From NCBI GenBank assembly GCA_963785125.1, contig CAWATU010000003.1, forward strand, positions 62,001 through 126,000: a stretch of DNA of 64,000 nt, read 5' to 3'. Made by a program: the position numbers and the translations under genes. The DNA comes from QHXN01 sp963785125. Lineage in GTDB: Bacteria; Acidobacteriota; Blastocatellia; Pyrinomonadales; Pyrinomonadaceae. The notes beneath the pieces were generated by a model. That model saw nothing but the letters and a program-made list of their open reading frames with translations, was not told the DNA's origin and ran no database searches. Positions 43,001 to 51,900 of the stretch are shown piece after piece; the stretch's first letter is position 1, and each line of letters starts with the position of its first letter.

Positions 43001-46000
43001 ATGGAGTGGTTATTAGGAATCTGTACCGTCTTGGGGGGAATCTCGGCGGTATGGTTTTTCTGGGACAAGATTTTCCCCGCCGTTTTTAGAAAAACCATCA
43101 AAGGAAGTGCGGCCCCCGCGCGTGATAGCGAACATAGTAAAAATCGTTCGGAAGATAGTAACGCGCAAAACCGAGGCAATAACAAACACTTCCAGCCGGG
43201 TGAATTTGACATAGAACAGACTACTGGCAGCGCATTGAAGCCTACGCAACCCTCCCTCGCAGAACTCTTAGAAACATACAGCGATTATCTTCAGTCCAAT
43301 ATAAGCAAGGTGCGCATCCTCGGTGATCTAGACGAGCACGAGTTGAGGGATGTGTTCGTGGAACTGAGTATTGTAGACCGGCACGGGCCGCGGCAGCATG
43401 CAGAGTTTCTGGGCATGGTGGATTCCTCTGTGCGGCGGCGGTTCAACCAGCCCGCCAACACAGGCAGTTATGTATCGCCAGACCTACTTGAGCGACCTGA
43501 AGGAAAGGCCAAGCAACGGCTGAAGCCTGACGAACTCCTGCCCCGCAGGGCGAAAGCAATAATCGCGGGTGCGCCGGGCTGCGGCAAGACAACGCTGCTT
43601 AAGTATCTGGCGCTGCAAGCGCACGAAAGAGAAAAGTGGCTCGTTGTGTGGCTCGAACTCAAAGCAATAGATAAGCCTCTCTTAATTCAGGCAGAAGAGG
43701 CGGCAGCACGCGACGGTAACCTCATGTTGAAGGAACTCTGGCTCAGGCATCTCAAAATCCAGTTGTCTCTGAGCGACGCTGAGACCAATCTTTTAAGCGA
43801 GTATTGGCAAGAGAAGCTCAGAGTAAACGAAATAGCAGTCTTGCTCGACGGCTTCGACGAAATACAGGACGAGGCACTCGAACGCGGCCTGAACAAATGC
43901 GTCAGAGAGTTCGCCTCGGCTCCGCAGTCCGGCCCTCTCTTAATTTCGACACGTCCCTACGCGCAACAGAGGCTGGGTAATGAACGCATGCAGGAGCTGG
44001 AGATCGAGCCTCTCGACCAGCGGCAGGTCGAAGCCTTTTTGAACTGTTATTACCCAGACGACGCAGCGGCAAAGAGCCTGTTGGCGATTATGAGGGAGCG
44101 CTCTTCTCTCCGCGAACTGCTGCACGTCCCTTTGCTGCTCGGGGTCATCTTACGCCTTCATAGGGAGAATAGATTCACCGATGACCGCCTCAAGCTTTAT
44201 GAGTCAATCGTCGCCGACCTGATCGTCGAATTAGACCGCTCAAAATCTATCACCCGGCAATTCAACATAAGAGACGAGAGACTCCGTTCGGACTTCTTAA
44301 AGTTCTTAGCGTTTGAGCGGCTGTTGCGAGACCCGCTGGGCGAAGGAGAACACGAGGCCAGTCGAATTGTCTTCAGCTACGCATTGCTCAAAGAGAAGGC
44401 AAGAATATTTCTGGCGCAGGAACGCTCGTCGCACGACCCGCGAGAGCTGGCCGACGACGCGCTAGCAACGCCTCTGTTGCGGGCAGTAGGCGCTGACGCA
44501 TTTGCTTTCACCCACCTGACGTTACAGGAATACCTGGCCGCACGAGGTTTCGCAGAATTTCAAAAGGGCAACGAAATTGAAGGGCTGAGAATCTTCTGCC
44601 GTGCTTATCACAATCCGATCATTGTCGAGCTGGAGGTGCTCCCGATGGTGCTCGGCGCGGCGGCTAACGCCGATCAGCTCTATGGTGAAATTAAAAGATT
44701 CCCAGACTCATTAGACTTCATCGGCTTACGTCTACGGTTAAAAGGGCTGTCATACGGCTCGAAAATTAGCCGTAAAACTCTTGTTGATCTGACGGACGAA
44801 TTGGAGGAACTGCTCGTCGAAAAACGAGTGGCCGATGCTACCTACTGTGATCTGGTGGTGAACAGCCTGCAAGTAATATCCGGCCCCGCGGAGGATTATG
44901 TAATTGCTCGGTTAAGTAGTCTTTTAAGCGACCGAACTAATACGGCAAGGTGGCGTGCGGCAAGGGCGCTTGGGTTGACGCGAAGCCCAAGTGTCCTTCA
45001 GCCGTTAGCGAACAGCTTGGACGACCCGTTCGAGTTTGTAAGGGCGACCGCGGCCGAGGCTTTAGGACTGCTACGGAATCAGCAGGCGGTGCCGAGCCTA
45101 CTGAACTCTTTGCGGGATGCGGTTCCGTTTGTCAGGGCGTGCGCGGCAAAGGCTCTCGGGAATATTAAAAGTAAAGATGCCGTAGAACCTTTAATTCAAG
45201 CATTAGCAACCGAAGTTGATGATTACGCACGCGGGGTGATGGCGGATGCTTTAGGCGAAATAGGTGACGAAAGGGCAGTCGAGGTGTTGTCCTTGGAGGC
45301 TAGACGAAAACAAGAAGAGAGCTGGCACGCCTCAGAAGCCCTCGTGAAGATCGGGGAGAGGGGGATAACAGAAGTTCTCCGCAACGTCGTCGGAGACGAC
45401 AATAAAATCCGGTGGCGGGCCTTTACCGCGCTCCCGGACAACTTGCCGCCGTCGGCTTTTGCGGCCCTGGGCGATTTTAAGATGGAGGCACAGTTGTTAG
45501 CCGGCACTCCATACAGTTGCCTCCTTGAAATCGGAGAGCACGACGCAGTAGAGGAAGTTCTCATTTGCGGCAAGAAGATGCTTTTGGGGCAGATGACAGA
45601 ACATGAAGCTACAACGAAATTGCGGGAGAGCCATGCGGTCGTACCCGGTGTTCTCAAGGCACTTCGGAATCGGGACAGTCGCGTGCGGGCAAATGCGGCA
45701 GAGGTCTTAGGGATAATGGAAGACCCACGGGCTATCGAGCCTCTAATCGAAGCGCTTCGAGATGAAGATTCGGCCGTAAGAGAGAAGGCAGCGGGGGCGT
45801 TGGGCGGGATTAAATCTCCTCTCGCCTGCGATGCCTTGGCGGCGTTATTGGATGATGAAGATGAAAACATCCGGCAACAGGCGGCTGGGGCCGTGGGCAC
45901 AATCTGTAGAGATAAAGCCGACAATGTGATTGTCAAGCTGGACGTACTTGTCAGCAAGGAACCTAATAATCTCATTAGGTGGAGTTCAATAACTTCGCTT

Positions 46001-46798
46001 GGGCAGGTCGGAGGGGAGAAGGCAGCATTTATCCTGATAAACGTCCTATTGTTTAACCGGATGTCGGTAGATAAAGAAAAGGCAGTAGAGGCTCTTTCAT
46101 CAGCCAAACACTCTGATTTGGGAGAGGCGTTACGAGTCGCCTTATACGCCGATAATACGCCACTAAAGGCTAAGGCGACACAAATCGTCGGGTACTACAC
46201 CGCCGAAGAAGAGGTGTTAACAAAACTGAGCGCGCTGGCGCAGACGGACGCAGATGGAACGGTGCGGGAGGCTGCTAAGGTGGCGGCGGAGAAGCTAGCC
46301 TATAAGCTGGAACTCTTAGGCGATGTGCCCCCAGGAGGAGGGGGCAAGACCTTGGAAGATAATGAGAGCCGAGAAGGCGTCCTGGTGCATAAGGTGGGTG
46401 GGATAGTATTTGCGGCGGGGCACATCTTTCGCCCGACACCTAACAACGACTGGGGCATTGACGGTGAGATCGAGTTCAAGAATGACAAGGGCGTTGCGAG
46501 TGGAAACCGGGTATATCTGCAACTCAAATCAGGTGATTCATACTTACGCATACGCACGGGTGACGGTAAGCAATTCTTCTCCGTAAAGAATCCGCGGCAC
46601 GCAGAATACTGGCAAGCTCACGCATATCCCGTATTACTTGTCATACGTAATTCGCTCGGACATATTCGCTGGATGAACGTAACGGAATATTTGCGCCGCC
46701 ACGGAATCAACGTTACACAAATTGAATTTCTCGGCGAGCCGTTCACGGTGGAGAGCGTCAGGCAAATGCGTGACAAGTTCGGCTCGGGGAATGGCTAA
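43001..46798 (+). CDS. NACHT-HEAT protein with DUF4365 C-terminal domain (NLR-like)
   Basis: 1265 residues, preceded by GGGAG. An N-terminal membrane helix (WLLGICTVLGGISAVWFFWD, 3-22) precedes a linker and a NACHT ATPase: Walker A GAPGCGKTT (190-198) and Walker B AVLLDGFDEI (279-288). About 640-1110 consists of HEAT-like repeats (ARALGLTRSPSVLQPLANSL and similar). The last 150 residues are DUF4365, a PD-(D/E)XK-like fold: DWGIDGEIEF and VYLQLKSG supply Asp/Glu and Gln-x-Lys. The layout suggests a sensor (HEAT) that oligomerises through NACHT and unleashes a C-terminal nuclease, as in bacterial NLR-type phage defences. A TATACT box at 42972 may be the -10 element. Confidence 0.88.
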   Translation: MEWLLGICTVLGGISAVWFFWDKIFPAVFRKTIKGSAAPARDSEHSKNRSEDSNAQNRGNNKHFQPGEFDIEQTTGSALKPTQPSLAELLETYSDYLQSNISKVRILGDLDEHELRDVFVELSIVDRHGPRQHAEFLGMVDSSVRRRFNQPANTGSYVSPDLLERPEGKAKQRLKPDELLPRRAKAIIAGAPGCGKTTLLKYLALQAHEREKWLVVWLELKAIDKPLLIQAEEAAARDGNLMLKELWLRHLKIQLSLSDAETNLLSEYWQEKLRVNEIAVLLDGFDEIQDEALERGLNKCVREFASAPQSGPLLISTRPYAQQRLGNERMQELEIEPLDQRQVEAFLNCYYPDDAAAKSLLAIMRERSSLRELLHVPLLLGVILRLHRENRFTDDRLKLYESIVADLIVELDRSKSITRQFNIRDERLRSDFLKFLAFERLLRDPLGEGEHEASRIVFSYALLKEKARIFLAQERSSHDPRELADDALATPLLRAVGADAFAFTHLTLQEYLAARGFAEFQKGNEIEGLRIFCRAYHNPIIVELEVLPMVLGAAANADQLYGEIKRFPDSLDFIGLRLRLKGLSYGSKISRKTLVDLTDELEELLVEKRVADATYCDLVVNSLQVISGPAEDYVIARLSSLLSDRTNTARWRAARALGLTRSPSVLQPLANSLDDPFEFVRATAAEALGLLRNQQAVPSLLNSLRDAVPFVRACAAKALGNIKSKDAVEPLIQALATEVDDYARGVMADALGEIGDERAVEVLSLEARRKQEESWHASEALVKIGERGITEVLRNVVGDDNKIRWRAFTALPDNLPPSAFAALGDFKMEAQLLAGTPYSCLLEIGEHDAVEEVLICGKKMLLGQMTEHEATTKLRESHAVVPGVLKALRNRDSRVRANAAEVLGIMEDPRAIEPLIEALRDEDSAVREKAAGALGGIKSPLACDALAALLDDEDENIRQQAAGAVGTICRDKADNVIVKLDVLVSKEPNNLIRWSSITSLGQVGGEKAAFILINVLLFNRMSVDKEKAVEALSSAKHSDLGEALRVALYADNTPLKAKATQIVGYYTAEEEVLTKLSALAQTDADGTVREAAKVAAEKLAYKLELLGDVPPGGGGKTLEDNESREGVLVHKVGGIVFAAGHIFRPTPNNDWGIDGEIEFKNDKGVASGNRVYLQLKSGDSYLRIRTGDGKQFFSVKNPRHAEYWQAHAYPVLLVIRNSLGHIRWMNVTEYLRRHGINVTQIEFLGEPFTVESVRQMRDKFGSGNG

Positions 46799-46851
46799 TA
46801 TAGGGTGCGCATGTAAAGACCATTGCGCGGAAAATCTTATGCTGATTATAG

Positions 46852-47445
46852 CTAGTTGCGATTGGATGTAACCTGATAGCCGCAGTGCCCGAACCAGCCA
46901 AAGCAGTCTGACGCGGTGACGAGGTCGAGCGCCGCCGTCAACGCCCGCTCCAACTCCTCGCGCGTCCTGGCCTTCGCGGCCCGCAAGGAAGCCTTGATCT
47001 TTGACCACATCAGCTCTATCGGCGAGAAGTCCGGCGAGTATGGTGACAGCCAGATAACTTGCGCGCCGCGCTCAGCCGCCACCTCCTCGATGCGGCTCGC
47101 GTGATGAGCGCTGAGGTTGTCGAGCACCAGCACGTCGCCGCGCCTGATGGTCGGGCCGAGCACCTGCTCGACGTAGGCGTTGAAGGCGTCGGTGTCAACG
47201 GCGCCCTCGACCGTCATCACGGCCTCGACCCCGGAGAGTGACAGCGTGCCGATCACCGAGGTCTGCGGGCCGTAGTTGCGCGGCACGCTCTCTGAAACGC
47301 GCTCGCCGCGCGGGGCGCGCGCCCGCAGCCGCGTCATCGCCAGGCTCACCCCAGCCTCGTCAATGAAGCGCAGCCGCCGGTGGTCAACCTCGCCGAGTCG
47401 GCGCCAGTACCAGCCGCGCTTATAGTTGTTGCGCTCGCCCGCCAC
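46852..47445 (-). CDS. IS630-family transposase, orfB (catalytic part)
   Basis: 198 residues of DDE catalytic domain: RRLRFIDEAGVSLAMTRLRA (first Asp), VLVLDNLSAHHA (second Asp) and SPYSPDFSPIELMWSKIKAS (Glu). The gene alone starts at GTG 47445 in the last base of the orfA stop. In nature it is probably joined to orfA by a -1 slip on the A7 run at 47453-47459 (read on the minus strand). Confidence 0.88.
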   Translation of the reverse strand: MAGERNNYKRGWYWRRLGEVDHRRLRFIDEAGVSLAMTRLRARAPRGERVSESVPRNYGPQTSVIGTLSLSGVEAVMTVEGAVDTDAFNAYVEQVLGPTIRRGDVLVLDNLSAHHASRIEEVAAERGAQVIWLSPYSPDFSPIELMWSKIKASLRAAKARTREELERALTAALDLVTASDCFGWFGHCGYQVTSNRN

Positions 47446-47801
47446 TAGCGACTTTTTTTGAGCGGCAGGCCGAGCGCGGAGAGGGCGCGTGAGATGGTCG
47501 AGACGTGAACTTCAACCGACTCCTGCTCGGCGAGGAAGCCCTGGAGTTCGGCCAGGGAGATGTCGCTGCAGTCGCGCACTTTCCGCCGGAGGAGTCGCCG
47601 TTGCCGCTCCGTCAGGCTCTTCGGCTTGCCCCCACCGTACGGGAGCGGCGCGAGGTCGCCGCTCTCACGCCACTGCCGGAGCATCTTCTTGACGAAGGCG
47701 GGGCAGACGCCGAAGCGGGAGGCGATCTCGGAGATGGAGCCTTCCCCCTGCTCATAAGCGGCGACGACTCTTTGGCGTAAGTCTACGGAGTAGGCTTTCA
47801 T
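47445..47801 (-). CDS. IS630-family transposase, orfA (DNA-binding part)
   Basis: 118 residues with the helix-turn-helix EGSISEIASRFGVCPAFVKK and a second one near the end (VEVHVSTISRALSALGLPLK). Ends at a TAG just after the A7 slippery run. The family's full transposase is about 310 residues, matching orfA plus orfB. Confidence 0.88.
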   Translation of the reverse strand: MKAYSVDLRQRVVAAYEQGEGSISEIASRFGVCPAFVKKMLRQWRESGDLAPLPYGGGKPKSLTERQRRLLRRKVRDCSDISLAELQGFLAEQESVEVHVSTISRALSALGLPLKKSR

Positions 47802-48935
47802 CGTTAAAGCTTACTCTTGGCTACACACAATCGCAATCAGCTATAATAACAGATACTCAGTTGTCAGGAAGCTGGGACAGGGTGGGTGCGGTGAAGTTTT
47901 TCTTGCAGAAGACACACATCTGCCCTCAAGGCGAAGGTGTGTGGTCAAACGGCTGAAGCCTATGACGGCCGACACGGCGGCTTACAACCTCATTAAGGAG
48001 CGTTTTGCTCGTGAGGCAGAAGTTCTAGAGCTGATGGGAGGACACGACCAGATTCCAGAACTGTATGCCTATTTCGAGGAGGCGGGTGAGGTTTATTTAG
48101 TAGAACAGTGGTTTGACGGACCGACGCTGACAGAAAAAGTGAGACAGGAGGGGGTATGTGATAGCAACTACGTGAGAGATTTTATAACCTGCCTCCTCCC
48201 GGCAATCTCACACCTTCACGGAAACGGGATCATCCATAGAGACATCAAGCCCGACAATATAATCCTCCGCAGGCCGGAGGGGATGCCTGTATTGATCGAC
48301 TTCGGGACCGTTAAAGACTTTGACGCGACAGTAGTGTCTCAGCCGGGCGGGGCTGTAGCCACCCAAGTCATTTCAGCAGGGTACACGGCACCGGAACAGG
48401 CCGCTGGTTTTCCGGAGAATGCCAGCGACCTCTTTAGCCTCGGTATGACAGTTGTATTCATGCTCACTGGCAGAAGACCGACCAACCTGAATATTGCGAA
48501 CGGCAGAGTTACTTGGTATCCCAGCGTGCCGAACAACCTTGCCCTAGACAGACACCTCGTCGAAACTATCCACAAGGCAATCGAGCCGTTAGCAAAAGCC
48601 CGCTTCCACGACGCGGCGGAGATGAAGCATGCTTTATATAGTGGAACCACAAAGGGCCGGTGCCAGAGTTGGGCCCCGTCCGTTTTCACGCCCTACATGT
48701 GGAAGGCGTTTGGTGATTTCGGGCTGGACGGTGGTTTGGATTTTTTCGACGAGGCCCTGAGACTGTATTCAGAGGATTCAGGCGAGTATCGACGAGGTGC
48801 TACATGGAGAGTAAATAAGTGATGGCCTCAAGAGGAAGAAGGCGTTATTAACTCAAGTCATGTGCGATTAGTAAAACTCACTTCCTCACTCATAGAAATA
48901 AATAGTTGTCTACTACCACCGTTCGGTAAACAACG

Positions 48936-51900
48936 ATGCCCCTTCCCACCCCAGACTTTTTAGTAAATCTCGCGGCCAGCTTCGCCTACGATTTCTTAAA
49001 GGCGGTGGCCCGCCCTCTGCGGAAAAATCAGTTTGCGAAGGATGAGCGGAAAGCACTTCAGAGAGTGTTCGGGCGTGCGTTCTTACTGATGTTAGACGAA
49101 ACCGCGCACGAGTTAACTCGCGACCTCCAAGTACACGTGAGCGATATATTTCACCGGTTCATAACAGACAAGGAAGTTGCCGAGACCCTTCTTTTAGCGG
49201 TTTTAAGCGAACAGGAGCCTCCCGTGAACGATTTGACCGATCTGTTCTGGGAATTGGGCTTTGACCAAGACACGCTGCCAGTCAACTTTGAAGATTCGAT
49301 GGTGGCGTTCGCGAGCGGTTTGGCGCAAGTGCTCTCGGAGGAAGCGGCTTCGCATGGGAGCCCCCTCTACAACAAAGTAAGTTTAAGCGGTATTGCAGGG
49401 ATACGTAGAATATTAGACGAGGGGCGGCGAGCCAATGATGAGCGATATGACTCCGCGTTAGAAGATTACCTGCGCGCCTTAAGGCAGTATTGCGCAAGGC
49501 ATCCTTACCCGCTGCTGTCCCAGTTGATCGAGGGCACGGGGAAAACGCTGGATGAAATCTACGTCCCACCGCGCGTGCATTCTCGGCAGAAGCCAAGCGG
49601 CGAAACACTGTTATCTACCTTCAACGTCTTACAGGGGCATGCCGGGGTGGCGAAGCAGACAAGTATTTTGCTGTTTGGCGAAGCCGGGGCCGGAAAGTCC
49701 ACCTTACTACGACAATTTGCTAAACGGGCGTGGGATGGTCCGTCGGAAGTCGGCTTGGATCAACGCTACTTGCCTATGATCGTCCGCCTGCAATCACTCG
49801 CACTGGCGGAGGGAGCACCGATAGGCAAGCGGTTGTTGGGCGCTCTACATAAAGCAAACGAGCTGGTGCTACTACAGGAGCCGCCGGAGGATTACTTTTC
49901 GGTGTGGCCGCGCCAAGCAGGCACCCATTGGCTGCTCCTGCTGGACGGGTTGGACGAAATTCCTGCTGATAACCGCGCAACCACGCTGGGTTGGCTGCAA
50001 GGCATGATAAAAACTATTGAGTCGCAAGGGCACCGCGTAATACTGACCTCACGCACATCGCCGGACCCGCCCAGCGAACTCAAGGCGCTCCTTAGCATTT
50101 ACGACCTTCTCCCTTTCACGCTGGAGCAACGGAGAGAGTTCGCACATCGTTGGCTGCCGGACGAGGCGGACGCCTTTCTGCAAGAGGTCGAGCGCGTTAA
50201 ACTCGCCCCGATTAGTGACACGCCTCTACTACTCACAATCGCCGTTGCCGTCTACAGCCAGGACAGACAGATACCTGAGAATCGTAACGCCCTTTACGAA
50301 AGGTTCATCGACATTCTCCTCGCGAAGGCTAGGGAACATGGGATGCGGGGCGACTTGGGGGATGACCTGACCGAGGTGGCGCGCTTCGGGCTGGAGCACT
50401 TTGCCTTAGTGATGTCAGAGCATCCCGGCGAGACATCCGCGGCTGCGCTCAAACGGACCGCGGCCAAGTACGTGCGCGAGGAAGCAGGCGTACAGGGTGA
50501 GGCCGTCGCTACTGCGAGGGGCTCCAGATTCGTTGAGGTGTTGGGGAGCCGTAGCGGGGTGTTCGTATGTAGGGGAGAGACCTGTGAGTGGGCGCACCCT
50601 ACCATAAGAGAGTACCTGGCTGCGAGCGCACTTAATCGTCAACTTGAAGCGGGAAGAGGGTTCGAGCATGTCCTTAAACCTCGGTTGCGCAGCGAGGAGC
50701 TAGAGGGTGTGGTGGTCAGACTCGCGGGTCTGATGAGTCGGCCTGTAGAACTGGTAACTTGGATGAGCGAGCAGGTTATCGGCGACCGAGACAGCGATAT
50801 AGCGTTGTTGGTTTATGAGTGTTTTGAAAACAGCGGGGCGGCAGATGACATAGGAGCTAAAGCCTCCGTTGTTAACGCCCTCATCACAGCCTTGGGCGAC
50901 ACACAGTCAGGTCTAGGTAAGCGCGACAGGGTAAAAGACGCCTTGGCAGGGTTAGGGACGCCTGTAGTTGAGCAAATAATCACTACGCTGCAAGAGCTAA
51001 ATGTGTTACAGCGCAAAGTCGCGCCGGAATTAAAAGGTAGAGACGAACGGATAGAAAAACGAAGCGACGTAGGGGACGCTCTTTATCGTGGGCTACGGAA
51101 GCGCTCCGGTATTGTGGAAGTGTTAGGGAGGATTGCTGACCCGCGGGCAATCGCGCCGCTCGTGTCATCGCTCGACGATGATGAGCATGATTATCACAGG
51201 GACGATCTACGGCGCGCCGTAGTAACGGCACTAAAGACAATTGGCGAGCCAGCGGTTAATTATCTCATTGAGGTCGTTAGAGAGTCTACCCTGCCTGTAC
51301 AGCGCTCCCTGCGGTATATAGATGCGCTAGGGTTTATCGGCTTAAGAGTCGCCGCTGCCCCACAGCTTCTAGGAGCATGCATACAGAGGGGGCTAGACGA
51401 AAGCCCAGAACTTTTCAGACGCAGCCTGAGCGCTGCGGCCTTACTGCGTGACGTAAGTCAATCACGGTACGCCATCGAAGCTCTATCATCGGACGAGCGG
51501 AACACCGTATGGGCCGGGGCGAGATTCCTGAACAGGATGCCCACGCCTGATGCCTTTTTGGCTTTAAGGGATGCCATCGAACGGTACAACATGCACGAAG
51601 TTGACCGCTTCGACCGAAGGGCCGTCGTCACGAGTTTGCTCGGTGCCATAATCGGGATCGACACGCCGGAGTCGAAAGAGACTGCTTTGCAGGCCGTTAG
51701 GAAGATATTGCACGGCACTGGAGGCGCGACGGCATACGATCTCATCAGGGTTGTGTCGAATTCGCCACTGCCAGGTTTTTACGCCGAGTTGCTTGCGGCC
51801 GTCGTTAAGGGGATCGAAGAACCAAGCCTGTCTTCGGATATACGCCACATCTTGGAGTGCCTCGGCAGGGTTTGGCGGCCCGAAGACATCAAGGAACTTG

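Larger units (their letters stand above)
46849..47843 (-). mobile_element. IS630-family insertion sequence 1
   Basis: 995 bp between TA target duplications (46847-46848 and 47844-47845). The terminal inverted repeats begin TAGCTAGTTGCGATTG and (right end, reversed) TAGCTGATTGCGATTG. It carries the two reading frames orfA and orfB. Confidence 0.88.
46839..48822 (+). pseudogene. Serine/threonine kinase gene interrupted by IS630 after codon 3
   Basis: The ATG at 46839 (after GGAA) starts M-L-I, and the IS630 element is inserted there. Taking out the element with one TA copy gives MLINNRYSVVRKLGQGGCGE, then VFLAEDTHLPSRRRCVVKRL, i.e. a normal kinase N-terminus. The rest follows in frame: catalytic loop IHRDIKPDN, DFG, and APEQ. 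The C-terminal 100 residues look helical (KALY, FFDEALRLY). It would start 41 bp after the NACHT-DUF4365 gene, so it was probably co-transcribed with it and with the second NACHT gene. A short form from GTG 47941 lacks the ATP-binding loop, so the gene is probably inactive. Confidence 0.85.
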
